Shown here one piece after another: positions 20,200 to 30,610 of a stretch of 64,000 bases of DNA (the first letter of the stretch is position 1; each line of letters starts with the position of its first letter). Source of the DNA: Brachycybe producta. Taxonomy: Eukaryota > Arthropoda > Diplopoda > Playtdesmida > Andrognathidae. The notes under the pieces are model-generated. The model made no database searches, was not told the origin of the DNA, and was given only the letters and a program-made list of their open reading frames with translations. The stretch lies in NCBI GenBank assembly GCA_036925085.1, contig JAUPFP010000047.1, forward strand, positions 1,191,001 through 1,255,000, written 5' to 3'. Both the position numbers and the translations under genes were made by a program.

Positions 20200-21222
20200 C
20201 TATACCCACGTCGGTTGATTGCATGCACATGTACATGCAGAAACATATCCGTGAAGTGCTTGTAGGGGGTCTGACGGTGAGTGGAGGAGGTGGCTCCGCA
20301 GCCAGGGATGATAGGATTCCCAGGCGGCGATGATCCATCCGTTGTCGAAGCCCCGGAGACTTTCCATGAAACTTCGGTGGACGGTGGCGTCGGCGGCGAT
20401 CAGTCGGGCCGGTGGTTGCCCGGTGAGGACACCGTAAACGGCGTCCCACAGGATGGCGGCCTGGTAAGTGGCGCGGGTCCTCCAAACGATCATTCGGGCA
20501 ATGCTGTATGCTCCGTTAAGTGGGACTCCCAGGAGACTGTTAAAGAAAGCCTGCTGAAGGGCGCCCAATGCTGGAGTGATGGGCTGCTCGGCAAACTGGT
20601 ATATTTCGATGTACCGGGTGGACGGAGTTAAGACGGCCATAGAAAGTTGCAGGTAGTATGACATTCCTACAACGTAGCGCCCTTCCTCCGGTATGTAGAG
20701 GCGCGGAAATCCCTCCATCAGGTCATAGTGACCGATGTAATAGGTGTTCGCGGGCCGCACCTGTCGTTGCCAGAGTGCCCAGCAATTATTTAGCAGTCTT
20801 TCACATCGTGCTTCCTGACGAAGCGGTCGATATACCGGTAGTCTCCTGGTAGTGACTGTTGGTATGCGAAAAGGTTGTGTCACTTGCGGCAAAGTTAGTA
20901 CGGGGGTTGCTGAGGCTGCGGCGATATGGCGAGACGAGGCAGTTGACGTCGTTAGGTCGATGGCGCGCGCTGTGTCGTCCCCGACTTCCTCGATGCCGAG
21001 TTGCTGCGTTGTCGTGTCATCCGAGTCCATCCTAGTAGATGGGTCAGGGATGGCATCGTCCTGGCTTCCCGTTGTTTCGTTGCACTGTGACATCCTTGTT
21101 CTTCCAGAATTGTTTCCGAAGTGCTGGTGACCAGCCTGGCGTTGGCTATATACTTGTGTGTTTCCCGACTTCCCCGTCGAGGTGTGAAATTCCAGGGTCC
21201 CATGGAAATCGTATAATTCCAC
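20200..21222 (-). CDS. Post-pol ORF of the complete LTR element, shared unknown domain
   Basis: 340 residues from an ATG at 21,222. The first 120 residues are polar and low in hydrophobics (Thr, Ser, Gln, Asp). From about residue 125 the protein becomes globular, with many Tyr, Trp and Leu (YYIGHYDLMEGFPRLYIPEE at 161-180). Residues 200-296 match the ORF at 1,286-1,807, including LWDAV at 258-262 and GQPPARLIAAD at 268-278. The end is cysteine-rich (CTCAC near 330-334). No signal peptide or membrane helix, so it is not a usual envelope. The ORF lies about 330 bp after pol, which is the env position. I do not recognise the domain. Confidence 0.7.
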   Translation of the reverse strand: MELYDFHGTLEFHTSTGKSGNTQVYSQRQAGHQHFGNNSGRTRMSQCNETTGSQDDAIPDPSTRMDSDDTTTQQLGIEEVGDDTARAIDLTTSTASSRHIAAASATPVLTLPQVTQPFRIPTVTTRRLPVYRPLRQEARCERLLNNCWALWQRQVRPANTYYIGHYDLMEGFPRLYIPEEGRYVVGMSYYLQLSMAVLTPSTRYIEIYQFAEQPITPALGALQQAFFNSLLGVPLNGAYSIARMIVWRTRATYQAAILWDAVYGVLTGQPPARLIAADATVHRSFMESLRGFDNGWIIAAWESYHPWLRSHLLHSPSDPLQALHGYVSACTCACNQPTWV

Positions 21223-21547
21223 GAAGCTGGCTGGAACTCCAATAAGCCACCCAATTTGTTTGTTATTGGAGGCTCGCGGGGTGTCGGTTTCTGAGTATTA
21301 AACGCCGTTCTTCCACTATTGTTTGTTATTGTTGTCAGACGACCTGGTCCCCAAACGCAGTGTACGAAAGTTTCCCCATTGGAATCAGATTCGAGTGGTG
21401 AAATGTGAGCAGGGGTGTGTGAATGTTTGTGGTCACACACGTTGTTGTTTGTTTATATTGGTGTGTGTCAGCAAGTGACCAATGTGATGATATAAACAAC
21501 GAAAAGAAAAAATTTAGGTTGTATGGGTTGTTGATAGGGTTATTGGT

Positions 21548-24500
21548 TTATTGTGGTGAGGAGGTAGGTTCCTCTTGTTGTGGGGAGCTGGATTTGTCTT
21601 CCCCCTCCAACCCTTGAACAACTGTCCTCAGTTGTTTTGGCTTGATATGTACAATGTTCACCGTGTCTCGAATCAATCTTCCAAACGTATCTTCGTGCTC
21701 CAGCTCGAGCACCGTGTCGCTGATGATTTTGGTTACCGTGTAACCATCCCTGTACGAGTAACGTAGTTTCTTGGTCTCATCAGGCACGATGCGTTGATCT
21801 CGAACGAGTACTGGGTCTCCGATTTTATACGTGTGTGGAGTTTTTCGTCTTGCGTCATAGTACTTCTTCTGTCGCAAATGGGCCTTGTGCAGGTTGGCCC
21901 TTGCGATTTCGACCTCTTCCGTGGCAACCACAGAAGGTGCTGCAGGGTTTGAATCCATAACCTTCGGTAGGAGAGGTGCCCGATTGTCGATTCGTAGTCG
22001 GGCCTCTCTTCCAAACATTAAGCGGTATGGCGAGAACTTCGTCAACGTGTGGGTCGCGGTGTTGTAAGCGAAGGTGGCGGCTTGGAGATGGAAATACCAA
22101 TCCCGCTGTCCTTTTTCAGGCGTCAGGAGTCTCTTGACGGTCTGCATTATAGTTTTGTTGGTCCTTTCCGCAAGACCGTCTCCTTGCGGAAAGTACGCTG
22201 TCGTGGTGGCGTGCTTTATTCCCAGCTCGTCACACAGCGCCTGTGTGTCTTTAGCTGTAAAAGGTGTCCCCCGGTCGGTGATTATCCTCCTGGGCATCCC
22301 GATAAGATACACGATCGTATCTTGGAGGAAATTCTTAGTTGTTTTGGCCGACTGGCTGTGCACAGCTCGTGTGAAACAGAATCTGGTGGCGTAATCCACT
22401 GCCAGGATGATGTGCTTGACACCACCCAGTGATTTTGGCAGGGGACCGATGTAATCGATCCCCCAGCATTCACCTGGGTCTCCAACTTCCATTTCATGGA
22501 GGAACCCGGGCAGCTTGGACTGTGGTGTCTTGCACTTTTGGCATATCTCGCACGTGCGCACATATTCGATGGTATCCTGCTTCCAGGTTGGCCAAAAGAA
22601 CCGTTGGCACACTTTTTCCAATGTCTTATCCTGGCCGAAATGTCCGGCTTCAGGACTATCGTGTAAAAGTCTCAGAACTTCGGGTACCAGATGTTTGGGT
22701 ACCACTGTCACGAGCTTGGGCGTTATGCTGCCCTGGTAGACAAGGGCACACAAAACCTCGTCTATGATGACATAGGTATGGTGAAGCTCGGTACTTGGAT
22801 TGTTGCGAAGTTCGGTCTTAATCTGTGTCACGTTCGGGTCTCTTGTTTGTTCAACCGACCAATCCCAACGCAATGTGACTGCGTAAACCACACTGTCGTC
22901 GAGGTCATCTGGGGTAGCCTGCAGCTTCCAGTCTTCATGAACGTCCACCGGACTCCGTGAAATGCAATCTGCATCCACGTGAGTGATGCCGGCCTTGTAG
23001 ACTACGGTGTAGTCGTATTCCTGGAGCAGTAGCTGCCAGCGGCCCAGGCGTCCTTGGAGTCGCTGTGCGGTTTTTAAGTAGCACAGTGCATGATGGTCGG
23101 TGACGATGACAAAGGCTTTGTTAAAGAGATAAGGTCTAAACTTGACGATGCCGTACACCACTGCGAGGCACTCTTTATCTGTTGTTGAATAGTTTAATTC
23201 GGCATCTCGGAGCACTCGAGAGACACCACCCAGGATCTGCAGTTCCTTAGATGGTGACTGTTGGTAGAGGATAGCTCCGATGCCGTAAGCAGAGGCGGCG
23301 GTGTGCATTTTGATTTCGGCATCTTTGTCGTAAATGGCCAATATTGGCGCGGTGACAAGTTTAGTCTTTAACAGAGTGAATGCTGCTTCTCTGTCGATCG
23401 TCCATAAAAAGGGCAGCCCCTTTTTGGTCATATCCGTGAGTGGTTTAGCGATGTGGGCAAAGTTGACAATAAACCGCCGGTAGAAACCGGCCATGCCCAG
23501 AAATCGCTTCACCTCCTTGACATTAGTAGGTGCCGCTAAGTCGGAGATGGCAACCACTTTCCTCGGGTCTGGACGCACTCCTTCTTTGGAGATGATGTGT
23601 CCCAGGTAGAGGACTTCGTCGTAGCCGAAGAAGCTCTTTTCGGGGTGAAGCTTCAACCCCGCCTCTCTTAGGAGTCCTAGGACGCAGTCCAACCTTTCCA
23701 AAAACTGTTCAAAAGTCGCGCCGAATACGATGATGTCGTCTAGGTAGACTAGACAAGTCTCCCATTTGTGGCCAGCCAAAAGGATATCCAGGGCACGCTG
23801 CATAGTAGCAGGAGCGTTACGCAGACCAAAGGGCATCCGATTGAATTCGAACAGCCCACCGGGTGTGATGAACGCGGTCTTCTCCCTATCCTCTTTGGCG
23901 ACCTCAAACTGCCAATAGCCGGAGATCATGTCGAGGGTCGCGAAGATCCTCGACCCACGGAGCGAGTCTAAAGCATCATCGATTCGGGGTAGTGGGTAAT
24001 TGTCTGGTTTGGTGATATCGTTCAGGCGTCTATAGTCAATGCAGAAACACCACTGTCCATCCTTCTTCTTCACCAGGACTACTGCTGAAGCATAAGGAGA
24101 CTTGGATTCGCTGGCTACTCCGGATTTGAGCATCTCCTCAACTGTCTTCCGGATGATCTCCCGCTGCTCGGGGCCACTCCTTCGGAGGGGTTCCCGCACG
24201 GGTGCATGATCGCCAGTATCGATTCGATGTTCCGTGAGGTTGGTACATCCAAGTTCCGACGTTTCTAGCGCGAAGACATCTCGATAGGATCTCAAAAGAT
24301 CCATTAGAATGCGCCTCTGGCCATTACGTAATCGAGGCCCGAGTTGCATTGCTTCATTGAATTTAGCGCCTGACTCTTTTGTCATGATTGGGTCAGCGTT
24401 TGAAGTGGTCTTTACCTCAACCGTTTCGAAGCAGTAGTCTTTTTGTACATGGGCTATCACTTCGCCGGAGGCCAGGGTCAATGGCCCCATAGTGGTGTTC

Positions 24501-26326
24501 AGGACTTTGACTAGGAAGCTGTTGCTGTTACAGCCTTGCATAATGCCGGGGGCCACCCAGACCCCCCTCGAGGCGCGTAGCTTCTCGTCAGGAGAGACCA
24601 CAAAAAGATCCTGATCTGTGAGGATCCCAGAGGCCTCTACCTCCACTAGTGTTGTCCCACAGCCAGTGAGCTGTGTTAGCCCTTTGACTACTAGGTATTC
24701 GTCCGGTTGCTGCATAAGCTTGACTTCAATGGGAGCGGTGTCCGACTCCCCAAGAGTGGCTGGCGTGATTTCTTCCAGAGCACTCTTGACGTACGCCTGA
24801 ATACTCTGCCTTCGGAGTGCTGATTCAAAGAGGTCGTCCTCTAAGTAGACTTTATTGGTCTGCATAGACACAAGGAGCTTCAGTGCCCTACCCAGGTCTC
24901 GGCCTAAGATGGCGTCGGGTGGGCCAGTGATAACCAGCAGGCGGCCCGTGGCAGATTGTTTGGCAATTTCCACAGTAGCGGAGACTTGCCCTGCCACGGC
25001 GATGGTATTTCCTCCAACTCCCTCAATCCTTGGAGGATGAGCCATAGGCTTGATGTTGAGTTGGAGCCGCTTTGCCAGTGCCTTGGATATTACGCTACCA
25101 TGAGCTCCGGTGTCTACGAGCATGCGGACCTCTTTGCCATTGATAGTGACAGTGATTTTCGGACTGTCATCACTGACACTATGATCTCCGATCTCTTGAG
25201 GCATGCAAGTATTCTTCAGTTGTCTATATAGGTCTTTCAGCATCCGGCGGCAGCAGGGGCACCCTTGGAGTGAAGTCCCACCACCTGGGGCCAAGATGGC
25301 GACCACCTCATTGGCGGTGCAACCCAAGGCGGCGGTGGCGAGGTTAATGACCTCAAGGGTACCATGCCAGGTAGTTAGGTCATCCATTCCCCAAGTTAAC
25401 TCCGGGATGTAGTTGACCATCATTATTGGCGTGCCGGCCGGTGCTCTGTCATAATTAGTTGTCTCAGGAGGCATGTCCGGTACCATGACCATACTACGGT
25501 GGTCCGTATCGGAGGCCTCCCTTGTGAAATCGTAGGTCGGGTACGCGTACTGATGTTCTGTACGCTCATAGTTTGTATAGCGCGGTACATAGTACGTGCG
25601 CTCTTCAGGTATCGCATATGGACCTGGTGCATGTCGTCTGTAGTATGAATCGTAGCAGAGCTTGTACCGCTCTCGGTGCCCGACAGCGTACGGCGGAGAG
25701 TTGTCTGATTCGCTACGATATTGTGGTGTCGTAGTACATGTAGTCGGTAGTGGTGGCGCAGGCGGCGGTTGGGTGCCATTATGAATAATCGTCATGTGAG
25801 TGATCTGTATTTTTAGTTCGTTAAGTTGGTGCATGATGGTGTTGAGTTTGCAACCATCACACGACTGTGTGGGAAGTGGATCTGGTAGTAGCGGAGGTCG
25901 CTCCTGTTGATATCTGGAGTAACATGTGGACGACATTAGGCGTCGAAATGTACTATTGTTTGTGGACCGAGCCGTGCGCCGTGTAGACTGTTGATGCACA
26001 TCATTACTTTGGGTGCCGCCACTTTGTGGCACCCACCAGGTCCCAGGTTGAATAACTGGATCTATGGTGGGTCCGAGTGGGACAGCCACACGTGATGATG
26101 CGGCGTATTGTGTATCGTATGTCTGTGATGTTGCATAGGCCCTCCACAATGCTGATGGATATATGCTTCCCCTGGAGTGCAGAAGAGCCCTCCGGGCGGT
26201 CCCAGTTAGTCGTGGGTGAGCATCCATTGTGTTAAGGCTTGTGCAACACGTAGTGATCAATGTAAGTCGGTGTTTTGTAGGTTTGGCCGGTGATCTCGCT
26301 GTAGATCGCAGTCTTTTTGTCGGCAA
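21548..26326 (-). CDS. pol: Gag-pol-like polyprotein (PR-RT-RNase H-IN), Ty3/Gypsy type
   Basis: 1,592 residues without a break. Residues 1-300 are low complexity (Thr, Tyr, Pro, Arg). A short capsid-like piece may lie at about 300-375 (IPELTWGMDDLTTWHGTLEV). No CCHC zinc knuckle is seen. Protease: VDTGAHG, with the catalytic DTG at 405-407. Reverse transcriptase: about 700-890, with YLDD at 861-864. RNase H: about 1,000-1,125, with Glu 1052 and Asp 1077 in place, but the usual first Asp of the TDAS motif is Ala at 1010 (HTAAS). Integrase: His 1222, His 1229, Cys 1259 and Cys 1262 form the zinc site; Asp 1291, Asp 1351 and Glu 1387 form D,D-35-E. A GPY/F-like module follows near 1,520-1,560. 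The domain order is Ty3/Gypsy. Confidence 0.93.
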   Translation of the reverse strand: MPTKRLRSTARSPAKPTKHRLTLITTCCTSLNTMDAHPRLTGTARRALLHSRGSIYPSALWRAYATSQTYDTQYAASSRVAVPLGPTIDPVIQPGTWWVPQSGGTQSNDVHQQSTRRTARSTNNSTFRRLMSSTCYSRYQQERPPLLPDPLPTQSCDGCKLNTIMHQLNELKIQITHMTIIHNGTQPPPAPPLPTTCTTTPQYRSESDNSPPYAVGHRERYKLCYDSYYRRHAPGPYAIPEERTYYVPRYTNYERTEHQYAYPTYDFTREASDTDHRSMVMVPDMPPETTNYDRAPAGTPIMMVNYIPELTWGMDDLTTWHGTLEVINLATAALGCTANEVVAILAPGGGTSLQGCPCCRRMLKDLYRQLKNTCMPQEIGDHSVSDDSPKITVTINGKEVRMLVDTGAHGSVISKALAKRLQLNIKPMAHPPRIEGVGGNTIAVAGQVSATVEIAKQSATGRLLVITGPPDAILGRDLGRALKLLVSMQTNKVYLEDDLFESALRRQSIQAYVKSALEEITPATLGESDTAPIEVKLMQQPDEYLVVKGLTQLTGCGTTLVEVEASGILTDQDLFVVSPDEKLRASRGVWVAPGIMQGCNSNSFLVKVLNTTMGPLTLASGEVIAHVQKDYCFETVEVKTTSNADPIMTKESGAKFNEAMQLGPRLRNGQRRILMDLLRSYRDVFALETSELGCTNLTEHRIDTGDHAPVREPLRRSGPEQREIIRKTVEEMLKSGVASESKSPYASAVVLVKKKDGQWCFCIDYRRLNDITKPDNYPLPRIDDALDSLRGSRIFATLDMISGYWQFEVAKEDREKTAFITPGGLFEFNRMPFGLRNAPATMQRALDILLAGHKWETCLVYLDDIIVFGATFEQFLERLDCVLGLLREAGLKLHPEKSFFGYDEVLYLGHIISKEGVRPDPRKVVAISDLAAPTNVKEVKRFLGMAGFYRRFIVNFAHIAKPLTDMTKKGLPFLWTIDREAAFTLLKTKLVTAPILAIYDKDAEIKMHTAASAYGIGAILYQQSPSKELQILGGVSRVLRDAELNYSTTDKECLAVVYGIVKFRPYLFNKAFVIVTDHHALCYLKTAQRLQGRLGRWQLLLQEYDYTVVYKAGITHVDADCISRSPVDVHEDWKLQATPDDLDDSVVYAVTLRWDWSVEQTRDPNVTQIKTELRNNPSTELHHTYVIIDEVLCALVYQGSITPKLVTVVPKHLVPEVLRLLHDSPEAGHFGQDKTLEKVCQRFFWPTWKQDTIEYVRTCEICQKCKTPQSKLPGFLHEMEVGDPGECWGIDYIGPLPKSLGGVKHIILAVDYATRFCFTRAVHSQSAKTTKNFLQDTIVYLIGMPRRIITDRGTPFTAKDTQALCDELGIKHATTTAYFPQGDGLAERTNKTIMQTVKRLLTPEKGQRDWYFHLQAATFAYNTATHTLTKFSPYRLMFGREARLRIDNRAPLLPKVMDSNPAAPSVVATEEVEIARANLHKAHLRQKKYYDARRKTPHTYKIGDPVLVRDQRIVPDETKKLRYSYRDGYTVTKIISDTVLELEHEDTFGRLIRDTVNIVHIKPKQLRTVVQGLEGEDKSSSPQQEEPTSSPQ

Positions 26327-28080
26327 CCGATACTATCGTACCCTTATACACTGAGTAACGATAGTTTACCTACGTTTAATAAAGATGGTATCGTTGTTTA
26401 AGTGGCTGTGTTGGTGTTGGCGTTGTCCTTCAGTTGGGTGTGACGATCCCAACTGGTACAGTGTGTTTGTAAATTCTTTATTGAGTATCAACTTTGGTAA
26501 GATCTCTCTCCACACGTGGTATTTGGTGACCACGTGGAGGTTATAAGAATCCCCAAAAGTCTCAATGAAGGAACTACAGATGTACAATGCAATTGCGAGC
26601 GTGGTGCACCACCCAATCGAAATTGCACCGCGGAAAGTGAATTAGAAATGAAAGTGCATTGCAGTTGCCTGAAGAAGAGGCAAGCAATACGAAGAGTAAA
26701 GCTAGAGCGCGGTGCCCGCACTTTTAGTCTTACTTGGAAACAAGAATGAAGAGTGTGTGTGTAAAGAACACACAAAGAACAAAAAGTTCAAGATGGCTGA
26801 ACTTTTTAAATGAACAAACAAAGGAGAAGTTCAAGATGGCTGAACTTTCCTGAAAGCAAGAGAAGAAAGCTGTTTTACTTGGAAAGTTTAAAACTTAGGT
26901 GCGGTGACCGCACATCAAAAGTTTTAATTTAGTTTTATTAAAAAAGTAAAACAGTGTTGAAATGGAAGTGTGTTCAACAAGCTAAATGCTTGGTGAACCA
27001 GAAGAAATGTTCAGATTGTAGAAATTTTGAGTCCTCACTGCTGGATGGCTCTGGATGAAAAAGACAGAGTCAGTGCCCAGTGAGGGACTATGTTGAGTAG
27101 AATGAAGAAGTCCGTAGGTGGCGCTGTGGTGGCCACTTCCGGTCAGTTTATTGCAATGTCCAAAAATTGATGATTGAAAAGTTCCTCCGGGGCACGTTTT
27201 TATGGTGGCCAGGAGAAAGACACAAAAAGAGAGAAAATCTAAAGAAAAAGAGAAATTTTCTCTAACAAGAGAAACTCCGCCAGGGGGCGCGTGCGTGCAA
27301 CCCTCTGGAAGAGAAGAAAAGAGAAGAGAACACAAAAAGATGAGAGAAGGTACAACAATGAGTCACATGGAGCGAAAAACCGCTCCGTTGGCGCTTTTTG
27401 AAGAGTGTCCGGTCGATCCAAGATGGCGGCCGGGCTTCAGTGCTGTCCAATGGAGAAAGTTCATGTGATGATGCATTGAGGTGATGATGATGAAGAAATT
27501 GAAGAACATGACTTGGGACATAGAGGGTCCCAAGGGAAACACAAGTGTAAAAACAAAGAACAAAGAAAAAGGGGGGACAAGAAAGTCCCACGTGGCTAGA
27601 AAAAGTGTGTTTTAAGCTTGTAAGCCCCCTAACAATGAAATAGAGTTAGGAAGAATCTTGCTTGAAAATTAAAGATGAAGAGTGAAGATAATAGGACATT
27701 TTAAAAGACACACACGTCCTTTAAAAGCCTATTAATAGGTGGATAGCTTAGTAGATGAGATTTGTTTGCTCATCTCATAATGAGACTGCAAACTCCTCTC
27801 GGAGAGTAAGAAGAATTTGTTTAAAGTGTTGCCCACTCGTGGTGTGGGTTTCACTTTGAAAATTAAAGAAGAGTGAAGGTGACAGTGGGTGATTGTAATG
27901 GAAACATAAAATACAAAAACACGGACGGAAACACGTGTGTCCAAACGGTTGTCCACGTTTCCGAGTGCTAAGCGGTCAGCAGACAAAAGTTCGTTCCCAC
28001 GTGTCTCTAAGGACAGGACACAGAATCGCGCGGTCGACACGTGGTGTGTGTAGCCACAAGTCTCTTCCGCGATTCCACAA

Positions 28081-28443
28081 AAAGGTGCCATGCAGTGGGC
28101 TTTGACGTGATCGAGGGCCTCCATACATGGTCCCAACATAAAAAGGCGCCACGCGGTTGGCTTTGACGCTATCGAGGGCCTCCATACGTGGTTCCAACAC
28201 AAAGGACGCCGCGCGGTTGGCTTTGACGTGATCGAGGGCCTCCATACGCGGTTTTACAAAAGGCGCCACGTGGTCGACTTTGACGTGATCGAGGGTCTCC
28301 ACACGTGGTTCCAACACAAAGGACGCCGCGCGGTTGACTTTGACGCTATCGAGGGTCTCCATACGCGGTTTTACAGACAAGCGCCACGCGGTTGACTTTG
28401 ACGCTATCAAGGGTCTCCATACGTGGCTCCAACATAGAAAGGA
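28081..28443 (-). repeat. Six tandem units of 57-60 bp in the leader
   Basis: Plus-strand unit: GCCACGCGGTTGGCTTTGAC, then G(TG/CT)ATCGAGGG, then CTCCATACGTGG and a linker. Two linker types, TTCCAACACAAAGGAC and TTTTACAAAAGGC, partly alternate, suggesting growth by a two-unit period. Each unit can form a stem between CCACG and CGTGG. Confidence 0.8.
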
Positions 28444-28530
28444 CGGACGAAGCCTCGTGAGGCACAATCACGAGACTTAGGACAAAGGACGGCTTCTGTT
28501 TACAGGTCGGAGAAGGCAGATGGAGCTATA

Positions 28531-28546
28531 CCCCACACCTCCACCA
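28531..28546 (-). promoter_or_regulatory. Candidate tRNA primer-binding site
   Basis: Two bases after the 5' LTR the minus strand reads TGGTGGAGGTGTGGGG. The TGG start is typical of a primer-binding site, pairing with a tRNA CCA end. I could not assign the tRNA. Confidence 0.6.
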
Positions 28547-28548
28547 AA

Positions 28549-29237
28549 TGTGAGCTTTTGACATCAACCAATATTTTATTACCAACCTTTAGATGACATT
28601 TTCTACTTTTCGTTTCTTCTCTGAGCAGTATGACACCTGCACAGAGAAGATCCGAGCTGTAGAGAGAGCTGGATGGAGATAGATTGTAGTCACTCTTTCT
28701 GCATGGGGGTGAAATCGATGCAGGAGAGTGGCGGGCCATCTCTCTCTCTTCCGGTTGATGCTGATATACATCTTCTCCATCGGTATTCCGACTAGAGAAG
28801 ATGTTGTAGCTGCTGAGAATCGTATAGCTCCTGCCCTATGAAACCTCCGGCCTCTGAAGAGAAGTTATTAACATAAAGACATAGAGACAACGCTACTTCT
28901 TGTTACAACACTTTTATTCATTCCTTGTAAGAAGTACAGATACAAGGGTGAATAGTAATATACTAACTGTGAATCCTCAGGCCATGATTTGGAATGTATC
29001 TCAAAAACAGGCAAAGGAAAGAACTTAGGAACAAAGAGGAACATGGTACTTTTATACCTTGGACCTGTGTACACCTGCGAGGTGTAACCAGGTCCAAGTG
29101 ACCATGGTCCTTTATGTATCAATCCGCCGCTTGGGCATGAGTCAGAAAGGTGAGTCAGAGAGGAGGGAGGGACGGTTGAGAGTTGTTTACCCCCCAGGCT
29201 ATGGTTTTGGCGGGATCACGATTTACAGGGTGTTACA
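28549..29237 (-). repeat. 5' LTR of the complete LTR element
   Basis: 689 bp, TGTAACA...GCTCACA on the minus strand, with a TATAAAAG box at the position matching the other LTR. Confidence 0.92.
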
Positions 29238-29241
29238 AAGG

Positions 29242-30610
29242 AATTATGGAAATGTTACTCAGGAAAGGTTACTTCATTTTTTTAAAAAAGTTATAATTTT
29301 AATAACTTGTTATTTTAAAAATTATTTTGGCAATCATTTGGTAAGTTTTGACAATATTTCAGCAAGAAATTTCTGGATGTTATGGTTTCTTTGAATTGTT
29401 CTGTTTCACCACATATTAAGTCATTTATACCCCATTAATTTATACTCTATGAACTTGCTTGAACCTTTTTCACTTAATGTGCAAATACACGAGCAATAAT
29501 CTTGCAACACTTATTGCTAGAGTAACTTGCTGCAGTGTTTCCACTGACATGCAATTTTCTTCGCAATTGTTTTCAGCAATATTTCCAGACATCGAATGTC
29601 TGGCCAACTTGTGCAAAATATGTTAGAAAATGTGTATTCAAAATTTTATTCGTTCATTCATTCATTCATTCATTTTTCTGCTTCAAGATTATTTCTTACT
29701 GTTATTTATTATTTGACTATTTTTTTTAAATTTATTAATATTAATAGTAATAATAAATTTATAAAATTTTATTATTTATAAAAATTTATTAAACTAACTA
29801 GAGACAAAAAAAGTTTAATGGGGGAGTGAGTATGTTGAACAAAAACAACTAGTGTCTAGTGACTATGGGAGTATGTCGACATAAATTTCGTCCAGTCTGG
29901 AAATTAGTTATTATGTCCAGAGAGGGGATGACAAAGTGTTTACACGGAAGTGATTCACAGACTGCTGAGAGATGGTCTAGCAAGTTATGTCAACTGGCTA
30001 AGTTGATCTCAGAAGTGTTTACATTGGTTTCGATAACAGGTTGTGCAAAATATGTCGCAGGTTTATTGCTGGTGTAAACCTACTTAGATAAGTTCAAGCA
30101 AAAACGTACCATTTGGTATTGTGCAGATTGAAAATATAAGTGGGTGTGTGACATTTGCTTTAATGCCATTTGCCCTATAAACACTTGTGCTAAAATCATT
30201 TGCCCTAAAGGGACATTTTTTCTAAAACCACTTGCCCTAAAACCTCCTAACCAACCTAAAGGAGTGTTTGCCCGAATTACCAATCTAAGTATAAGTTATT
30301 TGGCATTATTTGTGCGTCTGTTGCATGCCGAACCTATTTAACATACTCCACTGAAAGACACTAAACCGTATGAAAAGAGAAAAAAAAAATTAGGTGGGTT
30401 TCTCTTTTGGGTAAGTGGTTTTAGGAGATGTGTCTTTAAGACAAATGTCTATATTCCCTTATAAGTAATTCACTATGAACTTTTACCTAATAATATAAAA
30501 CTTTATCTTATAACATGTCAATTTTTCTGCAATTTTTTTTTTAAAAAGCATGTGATTGACATAAATCAATGAGTTAAAGCAATCCACCCTGGGTTAGAAT
30601 AAATGGGGTA
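29242..30610. other. AT-rich spacer right of the LTR element
   Basis: No supported gene. An (ATTC)n run lies near 29,648-29,673. About 30,150-30,450 holds an imperfect inverted repeat around CATTTGCCCTAAAGGGACA and several TTGCCCTAAA units, possibly an old transposon. Confidence 0.45.

Larger units (their letters stand above)
26327..28548 (-). other. Long 5' leader of the complete LTR element
   Basis: 2.2 kb between the 5' LTR and the pol start, with no recognised gag. It holds two copies of a 22-bp hairpin unit (AAGTTCA-loop-TGAACTT) at 26,784-26,805 and 26,827-26,848, several AAGATGGC motifs, and a tandem array at 28,081-28,443. A 163-residue minus-strand ORF (27,976-28,467) is mostly the translated array. 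Confidence 0.7.
19174..29237 (-). mobile_element. Complete Ty3/Gypsy-like LTR retrotransposon
   Basis: About 10.06 kb on the minus strand. LTRs at 28,549-29,237 (5') and 19,174-19,861 (3') begin TGTAACACC and end GCTCACA. AAGG flanks both sides (19,170-19,173 and 29,238-29,241), a 4-bp target duplication. The LTRs differ by about four changes (three 1-bp indels and one substitution seen by eye), so the insertion is recent. From 5' to 3' it has a 2.2-kb leader with tandem repeats, one long pol ORF and a downstream ORF of unknown function. Confidence 0.92.

Noticed and set aside
20952-21440. 162-residue minus-strand ORF overlapping the post-pol ORF
   Set aside because: The layout resembles the two overlapping ORFs of the left LTR element, but the protein has no membrane helix or similarity to that ORF, so it is most likely a frame shadow.
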